A DNA stretch of 64,000 nt from Klebsiella sp. BIGb0407 (lineage in GTDB: Bacteria > Pseudomonadota > Gammaproteobacteria > Enterobacterales > Enterobacteriaceae). The translations under genes and the position numbers were made by a program. Shown here in pieces: positions 8,641 to 18,119 of the stretch. The notes beneath the pieces are model-generated. The model made no database searches and was not told where the DNA came from. It was given only the letters and a program-made list of their open reading frames with translations. Numbering within the stretch: the stretch's first letter is position 1; each line of letters starts with the position of its first letter. Where the stretch lies: the NCBI RefSeq assembly GCF_024807845.1, contig NZ_JANUEQ010000009.1:62001-126000 (forward strand), read 5' to 3'.

Positions 8641-11019
8641 TTAAGGCGCTGATTTTAATTTATAAGCGACGACGCTATCACCCTGTTTAGTCCCCAGTGA
8701 CCCATGGCCACCTGCGGCAATAACGATATACTGCTGGCCATCATTTCCCATATAGGTTGAAGGTGTTGCCTGACCCCCTGCTGGCAGTTCTTTTTCCCAC
8801 AGGACATCTCCTGTTGAGCTGTCATAAGCACGGATAAAGTTATCAGCAGTTGCGCCGTGGAACACTAAATCACCGCCAGTGATCAATGGCCCGCCATGAG
8901 CCACCATTCCCATAGGGAATCCTATTGGGAAACCGCCTGGAAGGAAGTTTGTTTTCAGGTTTTGCGTCGTACCAATACGCCGTAACCATTCAGTTTTACC
9001 CGTTTTTAAGTCTACGCCGACCATACGTCCCCAAGGTGGGGCAATACAAGGAATGCCCAGATTAGAGGCCAGCTGTTGGATCTGAATCGCGTAGTCACCC
9101 TGGAAGTTTTCATTCCAGTACGGCTGCCCGTCTTTGGTAAATAAGCGATCGTTTTCAGTCCCTGGGGTCCGTTTGATCAGATGATACTTATAAGCCAGAC
9201 GTACAGGCGCTGCGATCAGCATCTGGCGCTCTGGATCAACGGCAACAGAACCCCAGTTGAAGACACCAATATTACCCGGGAAAATCAGCGATCCTTGTTC
9301 GGTAGCAGGAGTCCAGGGGTTACCGTCATACCGTAGCGATTTAAAATCAATACGGCAGCTCAGTTGGTCAAAGGGTGAGATCCCCCACATTGACTTCTCG
9401 GTCAGCGGTTCAGGAATAAAGTTCAGGCTCGAAACCGGTTGAGTCGGTGAGAATTTTTCACCCGGAACGCCACCTTCAGTCGAGACACTGACTTCCTGTA
9501 CTGGATAAACAGGTTCACCCGTTAAACGATTAAGTACAAAAAGGTTACCTGTTTTAGTGGGTAGAATGACAACAGGTTGTTTTTTATTATCGTAGTCAAT
9601 ATCCAGCAAAGAAGGCTGAGAAGGGTTATCGCGATCCCAGAGATCATGATGGGAAGTCTGGTAACGCCATTTAAACGCCCCCGTATTCAGATCTAACGCC
9701 ACCAGCGTATCGCGGAATTTCTCAGTATTGCTATCTGCGTCACGCCCGATACCGACTTCATCAGGGGATGCATTACCAAAGGGCACATAGACGATGCCAT
9801 TTTTCATATCCGCGCTGAGTGTTCCCCAGGCTACAGGGGTATCCTGGGGATACTGTCCATCGGCAGCGATAGGGGTGGTCTTTTCAGGATTAGCCGGATC
9901 GAAGTTCCAGACTAACTTTCCATTGTGCACGTCATAGGCACGGATCACACCAGAAGGATTCCCGCTATTATAGCCATTATCCATCACCGATCCGCCGACA
10001 ATCACTTTGTCTCCGGCAACCAGAGGGGCTGCGGTCTGCATCAGGGCATGTGGACGAACTTTACCCATATTATCATGCAGATCGACAATGCCATTGTTAC
10101 CAAAGTCGGTGCAGAGTTTACCGGTGTCTGCATCAAGAGCAATGAGCTTCGCATCAGGAGAAGCATTAAACACGCGTTTACGACACATCGCCGGAGCAGC
10201 ATCTTCTACGGCAGGGTTTTCTGACTGAACAGGCGCATCTTCATAATAGCTGACGCCGCGACAAGTCTGATGTTGTTGTAAGTAAGAACGATTTTTCTCA
10301 GGAACAAATTTCCACTTCGCTTCACCCGTTTGCGGATCCAAAGCGTGGATTTCACTGTGTGGTGTACACAAGTAAAGCATGTTATTCGCCTTCAGTGGCG
10401 TAGCTTCAAAAGTGTACTCAGAGGCATCTTTATCCTGACGTACATCACCCGTATGGTAGGTCCAGGCGACTTCCAAATCCCCAACATTTTTATTATTGAT
10501 TTGATTAAGATTTGAAAAACGCTGCCCGGAATTGCTTCCACCATAGGCGACCCAATCAGTATCTGGTTTGGTGTCAGACATTTGTTCACGGAAATTAGTG
10601 ATTTTCCCCGCTTGTGGTAGTGGATCGTAAAAACAGAGCCCAATCACCACGACGACCATAATAATAACGGTGCTACCAAGGAAGGGATGAAAACGGCGTT
10701 TCCCCTGATAGAGCGGCTTAACAACCCAGGGCATCGCAAGCCATAAACCGATAGCGCCAAACAGATCGCCACGCGGGATCCATTGCCACTTGTCCATACC
10801 CACTTCCCAGATAATCCATCCCAGGGTTATCCACATCAACAGGGCATATAGAGAAAGTGCACCAGGTTTACGACACAAGAGGAGTACTGCGGTAATCATT
10901 ATGCCTGCTGCCATAATGACATAGAATGGACTGCCTCCCACAAGAGCAAGCTGGCCGCCCATATACAGTAGAATTAATCCTATGACGAGTAACACCGCGC
11001 CAGTTATTTTATTTACCAT
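8641..11019 (-). CDS. Membrane-bound PQQ-dependent dehydrogenase, glucose/quinate/shikimate family
   Basis: A 792-residue protein close in length to E. coli Gcd (796). The first 150 residues hold about five membrane helices; the rest is an eight-bladed quinoprotein beta-propeller on the periplasmic side. Visible family landmarks are WVAYGGSNSGQRFS, the HHDLWDRDNP segment, NWGSVAVDPER and the C-terminal PAGGQATPSTYMGNDGQQYIVIAAGGHGSLGTK. It oxidises a sugar or cyclic polyol in the periplasm and passes electrons to ubiquinone. AAGGAAAC precedes the start. Whether glucose or quinate/shikimate is the substrate cannot be fixed by eye, and no PQQ synthesis genes are in the window. It may be a paralogue of the usual gcd. 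Confidence 0.88.
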   Translation of the reverse strand: MVNKITGAVLLVIGLILLYMGGQLALVGGSPFYVIMAAGIMITAVLLLCRKPGALSLYALLMWITLGWIIWEVGMDKWQWIPRGDLFGAIGLWLAMPWVVKPLYQGKRRFHPFLGSTVIIMVVVVIGLCFYDPLPQAGKITNFREQMSDTKPDTDWVAYGGSNSGQRFSNLNQINNKNVGDLEVAWTYHTGDVRQDKDASEYTFEATPLKANNMLYLCTPHSEIHALDPQTGEAKWKFVPEKNRSYLQQHQTCRGVSYYEDAPVQSENPAVEDAAPAMCRKRVFNASPDAKLIALDADTGKLCTDFGNNGIVDLHDNMGKVRPHALMQTAAPLVAGDKVIVGGSVMDNGYNSGNPSGVIRAYDVHNGKLVWNFDPANPEKTTPIAADGQYPQDTPVAWGTLSADMKNGIVYVPFGNASPDEVGIGRDADSNTEKFRDTLVALDLNTGAFKWRYQTSHHDLWDRDNPSQPSLLDIDYDNKKQPVVILPTKTGNLFVLNRLTGEPVYPVQEVSVSTEGGVPGEKFSPTQPVSSLNFIPEPLTEKSMWGISPFDQLSCRIDFKSLRYDGNPWTPATEQGSLIFPGNIGVFNWGSVAVDPERQMLIAAPVRLAYKYHLIKRTPGTENDRLFTKDGQPYWNENFQGDYAIQIQQLASNLGIPCIAPPWGRMVGVDLKTGKTEWLRRIGTTQNLKTNFLPGGFPIGFPMGMVAHGGPLITGGDLVFHGATADNFIRAYDSSTGDVLWEKELPAGGQATPSTYMGNDGQQYIVIAAGGHGSLGTKQGDSVVAYKLKSAP

Positions 11020-11917
11020 GTTGTTTCCTTATGACAACTATTTCTTTTCTGCTGTCTGGTAGCGTCCACCAGGGAAACTATCGCTATTCGCCGATATAAA
11101 AATGTTTCCGTGATATAGCACCAACACCACTATCCTTCTGGTCAAAATACATACCTGCGTGAAATACGCTTTTCCGGCTGCATTTGAAACACAATTGAAA
11201 CTTTTTTAAGTTAACTACTGAGTAGAAAACAGTCTCACTTAAACAGTATATGGCGAATTTTAATCTGTCATCTTTTCACTTATGGCATTACAGCTACGGG
11301 AAAAAACAGGGTCATCATGCTAATAAAAGCATCAGATAATTCAATTAATAGCTTTAAAATCAAATAGATATATAATTTTCACTTTTAATACTAATAACTA
11401 CAAGTGAGTAGTAAAAAGGAAATTAATTGCTCACAGAACAATAAGAGAATTGGCGAAGGTATTGTGACCAGGAATTAAAATAATTATATGAAAATTATAA
11501 TATTATTTTAATAAAACCCTTATTTTAAAAGGGTCTATAGTGGGATATTGTAAAAATTGTAAGTAGATGAAAAAAGTTCCCAATAATTATCATTTTCAGA
11601 TTATACCGAATGCAAATAAGCCCCTTCCCCTTACCTGAGACTGATATTGTCACCGTTATACTGTTATCTGAGCAGGTTAAATCGCCCTTCATTAACAGTG
11701 CAAGCTATGACAGACGTTCGCTCACATCTGTAGCCATTCTTTTTGCCTGTACCAGGCACTGCCGAAGCCATACAGAGCTGTGAGTTGGTGTCCATATTCT
11801 CTACGCCAATAAATCCTTTCATTTGTTTATTGGCGACGTAGAAACCCTCTATTAGCAACTAACCGGAGCCTGAAAAGGCACCGGTTAGTTGCGTAGATTC
11901 TGAAGCAGAGGCTTTAT
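11020..11917. other. AT-rich 0.9-kb intergenic region
   Basis: No convincing gene is seen between the PQQ dehydrogenase and the nitrite reductase, both on the minus strand. The stretch 11160-11600 is markedly richer in A and T than its surroundings and contains a small hairpin (ACCCTT / AAGGGT, 11516-11534). A 64-codon minus-strand frame at 11664-11858 shows no recognisable features. In the K. oxytoca nas operon, nasA lies at this position relative to nasB; here it is missing. Confidence 0.6.
11855..11892 (-). terminator. Strong hairpin after the nitrite reductase gene
   Basis: GCAACTAACCGG at 11855-11866 and CCGGTTAGTTGC at 11881-11892 are perfect complements, with an inner GCC/GGC pair and a TGAAAA loop. 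It lies 25 bases beyond the stop of the minus-strand nitrite reductase. The T run is weak. Confidence 0.65.
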
Positions 11918-14851
11918 TCACACGCTGGCCATAGCGATGATCTCAGCAACTTTCGGCTCGGTTACCTGCGGCTGCTCTTGCACCCAGACACGACCCTGCT
12001 CTATTTTCACCGGCCAGACATTCAGCACCTTCTCGGTATCGTCGATACTGCGCCCGTCCTGCAAACGAAAACGTTGTTTATAGAGCGGTGAAATGACTAC
12101 CGGCTCACCTTTTACATCGCCCAGTATTCCCCTCGCCAGCACGTTGGCGTCACTGTCAGGCTCATGATTACTGAGTGCAAAAACCTTTTGCGGGTGGCCC
12201 GGCAAATGGAACAGCGCAATCTGTCGATTCGACAGTCTTGCCGCCATACCGGCGTTCTCCGGGATAGCGCTTAAGTCGCATAATTCGACCCATCCCTGTA
12301 CCGCAACGCGAGGATGATTAACGGTTACGGTAGGGATAACTAATCGTTCCTGCGAGGTGGCCGGGCGGATCTGCTGACGTTCAGTGACCATCACCACCGC
12401 TTCATCCGGTTCCGGGCTGTTGATAAACGGCTTAAACAGTGCCAGACGGTCCGGGCTCGCGAGAGTGGTTTGCCATTCGCACTGATACGTATCGACCACC
12501 GCCTCCATTTCGCTTTCCAGTTCAGCACCTATGTGTAAGCTGTCTTCCAGTACCACCTGGCGCAGGTAATCTATCCCACCTTCAAGATTATCCATCCAGG
12601 TACTGGTACGTTGCAGGCGATCGGCGGTACGGATATAAAACATCAGGAAACGATCGACGGTGCGGATCAGGGTTTCGGTATCCATATCCTGAGCCAGTAA
12701 ATTCGCATGGCGTGGTTTCATGCCGCCGTTGCCGCAGACAAACAGATTCCAGCCCTTTTCCGTGGCAATCACGCCGACATCTTTGCTCTGGGCTTCGGCA
12801 CACTCACGGGTACAGCCTGAAACCGCCATCTTAATTTTATGCGGCGAGCGCAGCCCCTTGTAGCGGCTCTCCAGTTGAAGCGCCAGTAAGGTGGAGTCCT
12901 GTACTCCGTAACGACACCAGTTAGATCCAACGCAGGATTTAACCGTGCGCAGGGATTTACCGTAGGCATGGCCGGTTTCAAACCCGGCATCGACCAGCAG
13001 TTGCCAGATCTCGGGTAACTGCTCAAGGCGCGCCCCAAAAAGATCGACACGCTGACCGCCGGTAATTTTGGTATAGAGGTTGTAGCGTTTGGCGACCTGA
13101 CCAATGGTTATCAGCCCGTCCGGGGTAATTTCGCCCGCCGGAATACGCGGTACGATCGAGTAGGTACCGTCTTTCTGGATATTGGCAAAATAACGATCGT
13201 TAGTATCCTGCAACGGTAAATGCTCGGGCTTAAGTAGGTAGTCATTCCAGCAGGATGCCAGGATCGAACCTGCCAGCGGTTTACAGATCTCACAGCCGCT
13301 GCCCTGGCCATGTTTATGGATCAGATCTTCAAAGCTGCGGATCTGACCGATACGCACTAAGTGATAGATCTCCTGACGGGAATAGGCAAAGTGCTCGCAA
13401 ATATCTTTTTTTACCTCCACGCCCATTTCTGCCAGCGCACACTCCATCACCTGTTTGGTCAGCGCCGCACATCCGCCACAGCCCGTCGCCGCTTTGGTGC
13501 AGGATTTTATCGCCGCCATATCGCCGCAGCCGCCCTTCACCGCATCAAAAATATCGGCTTTACTGACGTTATAGCAGGAGCAGATTTGCGCGCTGTCCGG
13601 CAGGGCGGCAACGCCAAGGCTTTTCGGAGCGGCACCCGCACTGGCAGGTAAAATAAGCCCCTCAGGATGAGCAGGCAGAGGCATATCATTGAGCATCATC
13701 TGCAATAGCGTGCTGTATTCGCTGCTGTCCCCCACCAGCACCGCACCGAGCAGGCGTTTACCGTCCCCGGAGACGACGATTTTCTTATAGATTTCAGCCG
13801 GGCCATCGACCCAGTTGTAACTCTGGCTGCCAGGCGTCCGGCCGTGGGCATCACCGATAGAGGCAACTTCAACCCCGAGTAACTTAAGTTTGGTGCTCAT
13901 ATCCGCACCTTTAAACGCTACTTCGCTACCACAAAGCGTATCCGCCAGGGTACGAGCCATCTGATAACCCGGCGCCACCAGGCCAAAAATCTGACCGTTC
14001 CATAAGGCGCACTCACCAATGGCAAAAATAGCCGGGTCGGAGGTGCGACATTGATCGTTAATAACAATGCCCCCGCGCGGGCCTACCTCCAGTCCACCGT
14101 CTTTAGCCAACCGATCGCGCGGGCGAATACCCGCTGAGAACAGCACCAAGTCGGTCTCGAGATGGCTGCCGTCGGCAAACTCCATCCGGTAACTGCTGGT
14201 TTCGCCCGCCACAATAGCGCGGGTCTCTTTGCCGGTATGTACCTGTACGCCCAAGGCCTCAATTTTATGGCGCAGCATGCCCGCGCCGCCTTCATCAAGC
14301 TGAACGCCCATTAACCGCGGGGCAAACTCCACCACATGGGTTTGTAGCCCGAGATATTTAAGGGCGTTGGCCGCTTCCAGCCCCAGTAATCCCCCGCCCA
14401 CGACAACGCCAACTTTGCCCTGGGCTGCACATTCCTGAATAGCAACCAGATCATCAAGCGTACGATAGACCAGACAGCCCGGCGCATCGTTGCCCGGGAT
14501 CGGTGGTACAAAGGGATAAGATCCGGTCGCGAGAATCAGTAAATCATAGGCCGTCTGCCGCCCCTGTCGGTCGACAACAAAGCGGTGCTGGCTATCAATA
14601 TGTTCAATTGTATGGGAGAGGCGTAATTCAATTCCGGTCGATTCAAAGAAGTCGCCCTCGACCATCGACAACGATTCCGCGCTGCGACCGGCAAAAAATT
14701 CCGAGAGATGAACCCGGTCATAGGCCGGGGCTTTCTCTTCCGCAAACACAATAATTTGATATTGCAGATGTAATTCACGCTCAACCAGTTGCTGCAAGAA
14801 ATAGTGGCCAACCATGCCGTGTCCGGCCATCACTAATACGGGTTTAGACAT
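11918..14851 (-). CDS. nasB: Assimilatory NAD(P)H nitrite reductase, NirB-type with fused NirD-like domain
   Basis: The ATG at 14851 has GGAG nine bases upstream and starts with the FAD motif (VLVMAGHGMVG), giving 977 residues; a start at 14911 would add 20. Domains in order: FAD/NAD oxidoreductase (GGGLLGLEAANAL near 150), BFD-like [2Fe-2S] segment (ICSCYNVSKADI, then CTKAATGCGGC), a second BFD-like segment, and the siroheme/4Fe-4S domain with SCVGSNWCRYG and VSGCTRECAEA. A C-terminal NirD-like Rieske fold without metal ligands occupies about the last 120 residues. It reduces nitrite to ammonium in the cytoplasm. It is the last gene of the nasFED operon; no nasC stands before it and no nasA after it. 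Confidence 0.9.
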   Translation of the reverse strand: MSKPVLVMAGHGMVGHYFLQQLVERELHLQYQIIVFAEEKAPAYDRVHLSEFFAGRSAESLSMVEGDFFESTGIELRLSHTIEHIDSQHRFVVDRQGRQTAYDLLILATGSYPFVPPIPGNDAPGCLVYRTLDDLVAIQECAAQGKVGVVVGGGLLGLEAANALKYLGLQTHVVEFAPRLMGVQLDEGGAGMLRHKIEALGVQVHTGKETRAIVAGETSSYRMEFADGSHLETDLVLFSAGIRPRDRLAKDGGLEVGPRGGIVINDQCRTSDPAIFAIGECALWNGQIFGLVAPGYQMARTLADTLCGSEVAFKGADMSTKLKLLGVEVASIGDAHGRTPGSQSYNWVDGPAEIYKKIVVSGDGKRLLGAVLVGDSSEYSTLLQMMLNDMPLPAHPEGLILPASAGAAPKSLGVAALPDSAQICSCYNVSKADIFDAVKGGCGDMAAIKSCTKAATGCGGCAALTKQVMECALAEMGVEVKKDICEHFAYSRQEIYHLVRIGQIRSFEDLIHKHGQGSGCEICKPLAGSILASCWNDYLLKPEHLPLQDTNDRYFANIQKDGTYSIVPRIPAGEITPDGLITIGQVAKRYNLYTKITGGQRVDLFGARLEQLPEIWQLLVDAGFETGHAYGKSLRTVKSCVGSNWCRYGVQDSTLLALQLESRYKGLRSPHKIKMAVSGCTRECAEAQSKDVGVIATEKGWNLFVCGNGGMKPRHANLLAQDMDTETLIRTVDRFLMFYIRTADRLQRTSTWMDNLEGGIDYLRQVVLEDSLHIGAELESEMEAVVDTYQCEWQTTLASPDRLALFKPFINSPEPDEAVVMVTERQQIRPATSQERLVIPTVTVNHPRVAVQGWVELCDLSAIPENAGMAARLSNRQIALFHLPGHPQKVFALSNHEPDSDANVLARGILGDVKGEPVVISPLYKQRFRLQDGRSIDDTEKVLNVWPVKIEQGRVWVQEQPQVTEPKVAEIIAMASV

Positions 14852-14960
14852 CACATTGCTCCTCGCTACCTCTGGGGATAACGGTTCATTTATTCGTTTT
14901 ATGGTCATCACAGGTGCCTCATCTGCGTTCTAAAGATTCAATGGCACCTGTTGGGTTGAG

Positions 14961-15758
14961 TCAGACTACGGCCTGATGTTTTTCGTACAGGAATTGCAGC
15001 ACCTGCTGGCGGTACTGGTGGAACAGAGGGGAATTCGCCAGCGCGACTCTGGAACGCGGGCGCTCCAGCTCTACATGCAAGACTTCACCCACTTTCGCCG
15101 CCGGGCCGTTAGTCATCATCATGACGCGATCGGAGAGCAGTACTGCCTCGTCAACATCGTGGGTAATCAACAGGATGGTGGTTTTCAGTCGGACCTGAAT
15201 TTCCATGACCGCATCCTGCAGATGCGCGCGGGTTAAAGCGTCAAGTGCGCCAAAGGGCTCATCCATCAGCAAAACTTTCGGTTTCATCGCCAGAGCGCGG
15301 GCAATACCGACGCGTTGCTTCATGCCGCCGGAAATTTCACCGGGGCGTTTATCGGCAGCGTGATCCATATGAACCAGTTCGAGGTTATACATAATCCACT
15401 CCTGCATCTCCGCTTTGCTCATCTGCCCCTGGAACACCTGACGTACCGCCAGCGCTACGTTCTCAAAAGTGGTCAGCCACGGCAGCAGGGAATGGTTCTG
15501 GAACACCACTGCGCGTTCCGGGCCTGGCTCAGTCAGCTCTTGGTTATCACAGAGCAAGACGCCTTGTGTCGGGCGACTCAGCCCGGCAATCAGATTCAAC
15601 AGGGTGGATTTTCCGCAACCGGAATGGCCTATCAGACTGACCGTCTCGCCGCGCGCAATATCAAAGCTGACGTTATCGAGTGCCAGAAAAGGGCCTTTTG
15701 CGGTCTGAAAACTCTGGCTGACGTTTTGTACCCGGATAATAGCTTGGTCATTTTTCAT
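14961..15758 (-). CDS. nasD: Nitrate/nitrite ABC transporter ATP-binding protein
   Basis: A 265-residue ABC ATPase with Walker A GHSGCGKST near residue 42, Q-loop VVFQNHSLLPW, signature ISGGMKQR near 142, Walker B VLLMDEPFGALD and switch His in LLITHDVDEAVLLSDRV. The NrtD/NasD/TauB branch is indicated by the SLLPWLT and DEPFGALDALTR segments and by the neighbours. It energises uptake with the permease encoded nine bases upstream and the Tat-exported binding protein. The gene precedes the nitrite reductase by about 110 bases, the place where nasC would stand in K. oxytoca. Confidence 0.92.
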   Translation of the reverse strand: MKNDQAIIRVQNVSQSFQTAKGPFLALDNVSFDIARGETVSLIGHSGCGKSTLLNLIAGLSRPTQGVLLCDNQELTEPGPERAVVFQNHSLLPWLTTFENVALAVRQVFQGQMSKAEMQEWIMYNLELVHMDHAADKRPGEISGGMKQRVGIARALAMKPKVLLMDEPFGALDALTRAHLQDAVMEIQVRLKTTILLITHDVDEAVLLSDRVMMMTNGPAAKVGEVLHVELERPRSRVALANSPLFHQYRQQVLQFLYEKHQAVV

Positions 15759-15767
15759 TTCAGGCTC

Positions 15768-16586
15768 CTAACGATTGTCGTAGCTAAAACGGCGAGCAAT
15801 CGCCACCAGCCCTTGATCCAGCAACATGCCCACTACGCCAATCAGCAGAATGGCAATAATGATGTTTTCCACGTTGAGGTTGTTCCATTCATTCCAGATC
15901 CAGAACCCAATCCCGACGCCACCGGTCAGCATCTCGGCAGCCACAATCACCAGCCAGGCAATACCGATCGACAGACGCACGCCGGTCAGAATGTAGGGCA
16001 GCACGGCAGGAAAGAGGATTTTGCGCATCACGGTAAATTCACTGAGCTTCAGGACACGCGCGACATTGAGGTAGTCCTGCGGAATACGGCTGACGCCTTC
16101 CGCGGTATTGAGGATCATCGGCCAGATAGAACAGATAAAAATGGTCCAGGTAGAGGCAGGTTCTGCGCGCTGAAACAGCAGCAGGCCAATAGGCAGCCAA
16201 GCCAGCGGACTCACCGGACGTAACAGGGAAATCATCGGGTTAAGCATGCTGGCAATAAAGCTGAAGCGACCAATCAGGAATCCCACCGGAATACCGACTA
16301 ATGCCGCCAGACCAAAACCGGTAATCACGCGTTGTAATGACGCCAGCACATTCCAGCCAATGCCCACATCATTAGGCCCGTCAATATAGAAGGGTTCAGC
16401 AAAAATAATTTTGGCTGACTCCCAGGTTTTTAGCGGTGTCGGAAAGCCTTTGCTGGTGAGAGCGGCAATCTGCCAGAGCGCCAGCAAGATGAGGATACCG
16501 AGCAGGGCCGGTATCGCCTGCTGGATAAAGTTTTGTATCGCTATGCGAGCCTGTAGCCCGGCCTGGGTTTTCAACGTTGTCGACAT
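15768..16586 (-). CDS. nasE: Nitrate/nitrite ABC transporter permease
   Basis: Start taken at ATG 16586 (MSTTLKTQAG), giving 272 residues; a GTG four codons earlier is possible. Six hydrophobic segments and a BPD-type coupling-loop region (about residues 160-190, LKLSEFTVMRKILFPAVLPY) mark a NrtB/SsuC-class permease. It lies 12 bases after the nasF stop and 9 before nasD. It should form the inner-membrane channel for nitrate or nitrite. Confidence 0.92.
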   Translation of the reverse strand: MSTTLKTQAGLQARIAIQNFIQQAIPALLGILILLALWQIAALTSKGFPTPLKTWESAKIIFAEPFYIDGPNDVGIGWNVLASLQRVITGFGLAALVGIPVGFLIGRFSFIASMLNPMISLLRPVSPLAWLPIGLLLFQRAEPASTWTIFICSIWPMILNTAEGVSRIPQDYLNVARVLKLSEFTVMRKILFPAVLPYILTGVRLSIGIAWLVIVAAEMLTGGVGIGFWIWNEWNNLNVENIIIAILLIGVVGMLLDQGLVAIARRFSYDNR

Positions 16587-16598
16587 CGGGTATCTCAC

Positions 16599-17861
16599 TT
16601 AGCGTTTCATCGCAAAACTGTTGGCATATTCAGCGGGGTTGCTGCCGTTCCAGACTTTTCCGTCCATCAGCGTGCTGGTACGCATATCGCTTGCTGGCAA
16701 ATTAATTCCGCCGACGGCGGTCGCGGCCTGTTTGTAGACGTCGGTACGGTTGATCTTTTTGGCAATAGACAGATAGTCAGGATCGCTATCGATCAGCCCC
16801 CAGCGCTTATGCTGAGTCAGGAACCACATACCGTCGGAGAGATAGGGGTAATTGACCGCGCCATCATTGAAGAAGCGCATGCCGTGAGCATCCTGCCATT
16901 GTTTCCCCAGCCCGTTATCGTATTTCCCGAGCATCCTTCCCTCGATGGTGGCTACCGGGGTGTTGATATAGGCGCGCGCCGCGACGGTCTGTGCGGTTTC
17001 GATACGGTTAGCGTCGGAAGTATCAATCCAGCGTGAGGCATCCAGCACCGCAGCGGTCAGTGCACGGGCAGAGTTAGGGTTAGCGGCAACCCAGGCCGAG
17101 GTCGTTCCGAGAATTTTTTCCGGATGATCGGGCCAGATTTCCTGCGAGGTAATAGCGGTATAGCCAATGTCGTCCTGAATCGCCCGCTGGTTCCAGGGTT
17201 CACCGACACAGAAGCCGCTCATATTGCCGATTTTCATATTCACCACCATTTGTGGCGGCGGTACCACGACATTGCGCACATCATCGAAAGGATGGATCCC
17301 GGCATTGGCCAGCCAGTAATAGAGCCACATGGCATGTGTGCCGGTCGGGAAGGTCTGAGCAAAGGTGTAAGTCCCTTTGTCGCTGGCATCGACGGCTTTT
17401 TTCAGCGACCCGGCATCCGTGACGCCAGCCTGTTTTAGCTGGTTTGACAGGGTAATCGCCTGGCCATTATTGTTGAGCGTCATCAGCATCGCCATATCAT
17501 GCTGCGGGCCGGAAGCGCCAAGCTGTAGTCCGTATACCAGACCGTACAGCACATGCGCTGCATCCAGTTCACCGGAGACCAGTTTGTCGCGTACTGACGC
17601 CCAACTGGACTCCTTGACGGGGATGATTTTGATGCCGTATTTCTCATCAAATTTTTTCACTGCCGCCATCACCACCGAAGAACAGTCAGTCAGCGGAATA
17701 AAACCCACCCGCAGTTCTCTTTTTTCTGGCGCATCAGAGCCTGCGGCCCAGACGCTATTCATAAAGCCAGGCATCATCATGCTGCCGCCTAACGCGACGC
17801 TGCCTGCAATGAAGCGCCGGCGGGATAATTCCCCGAAAGTTTTTTTGTCGTTTTGCGTCAT
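16599..17861 (-). CDS. nasF: Nitrate/nitrite ABC transporter substrate-binding protein, Tat-exported
   Basis: Start chosen at ATG 17861, which has AGGAAG upstream; the longer frame from GTG 17906 runs into the leader terminator and is not used. The 420-residue protein begins with a twin-arginine signal (SRRRFIAGSVALGGSMM). It continues as an NrtA-type binding protein: RVGFIPLTDCSSVVMAA, then the FPTGTHAMWLYYWLANAG and GEPWNQRA segments seen in nitrate-binding family members. It delivers substrate to NasE/NasD. It is the first structural gene of the operon, behind a sigma-54 promoter and an antitermination leader. Confidence 0.93.
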   Translation of the reverse strand: MTQNDKKTFGELSRRRFIAGSVALGGSMMMPGFMNSVWAAGSDAPEKRELRVGFIPLTDCSSVVMAAVKKFDEKYGIKIIPVKESSWASVRDKLVSGELDAAHVLYGLVYGLQLGASGPQHDMAMLMTLNNNGQAITLSNQLKQAGVTDAGSLKKAVDASDKGTYTFAQTFPTGTHAMWLYYWLANAGIHPFDDVRNVVVPPPQMVVNMKIGNMSGFCVGEPWNQRAIQDDIGYTAITSQEIWPDHPEKILGTTSAWVAANPNSARALTAAVLDASRWIDTSDANRIETAQTVAARAYINTPVATIEGRMLGKYDNGLGKQWQDAHGMRFFNDGAVNYPYLSDGMWFLTQHKRWGLIDSDPDYLSIAKKINRTDVYKQAATAVGGINLPASDMRTSTLMDGKVWNGSNPAEYANSFAMKR

Positions 17862-17891
17862 TGCGGCTTCCTGTAAGGTTGAAAAATAACC

Positions 17892-17939
17892 AAAAAAAAC
17901 GTCCACTCAGAACCCAGTTTCCTGGGTACTAATGGACGT
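17892..17939 (-). terminator. Leader attenuator upstream of nasF
   Basis: Read on the minus strand, ACGTCCA pairs with TGGACGT around an inner stem (ACCCAG / CTGGGT), followed at once by eight T residues at 17899-17892. It is a factor-independent terminator about 30-80 bases upstream of the nasF start. In Klebsiella the nasF leader terminator is overridden by NasR when nitrate or nitrite is present; position and form match. Confidence 0.85.
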
Positions 17940-17997
17940 CTTTATCCGTAACTCTTACCAGACCGCCATTGGCCCGGTGTTTATGTTGTAAAAGTAA

Positions 17998-18013
17998 TGC
18001 AGTTTGTGTGCCA
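17998..18013 (-). promoter_or_regulatory. Sigma-54 promoter of the nas operon
   Basis: On the minus strand the 16-mer TGGCACACAAACTGCA has GG and GC separated by 10 bases, matching the -24/-12 consensus TGGCAC-N5-TTGCA with one mismatch. The implied start gives a leader of about 125 bases before nasF, close to the known Klebsiella leader. Possible NtrC half-sites (TGCAC...GTGCA, 18086-18104, and TTGCACC at 18065-18071) lie upstream, but their spacing is not ideal. Confidence 0.8.
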
Positions 18014-18119
18014 ACTTAAAAACTGCGCCAGTAACGGGTAGTTGCTGTTGATATCACACCCGACTTGCACCGATTCAGAACGCCATGCACATCACTTTGG
18101 TGCAAAGACCGCTCTTAAA

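Noticed and set aside
8641-11019. Naming the PQQ dehydrogenase gcd
   Set aside because: Length and fold fit, but glucose and quinate/shikimate enzymes cannot be separated by eye and sequence differs notably from E. coli Gcd.
11664-11858. 64-codon minus-strand frame in the AT-rich gap
   Set aside because: No ribosome binding site, no family resemblance, and its start lies inside the hairpin region; kept only as part of the intergenic description.
15315-16223. 302-codon open frame on the plus strand
   Set aside because: It lies antisense to nasD and nasE, which have full family motifs; its translation shows no domain and it is a shadow frame.
17862-17906. Upstream GTG start for nasF
   Set aside because: It falls inside the leader terminator, would remove the twin-arginine signal from the N-terminus, and lacks a ribosome binding site; ATG 17861 is better.
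18065-18104. Perfect NtrC enhancer
   Set aside because: TGCAC and GTGCA halves are present but the pair spans 19 instead of 17 bases; mentioned only as a candidate within the promoter entry.
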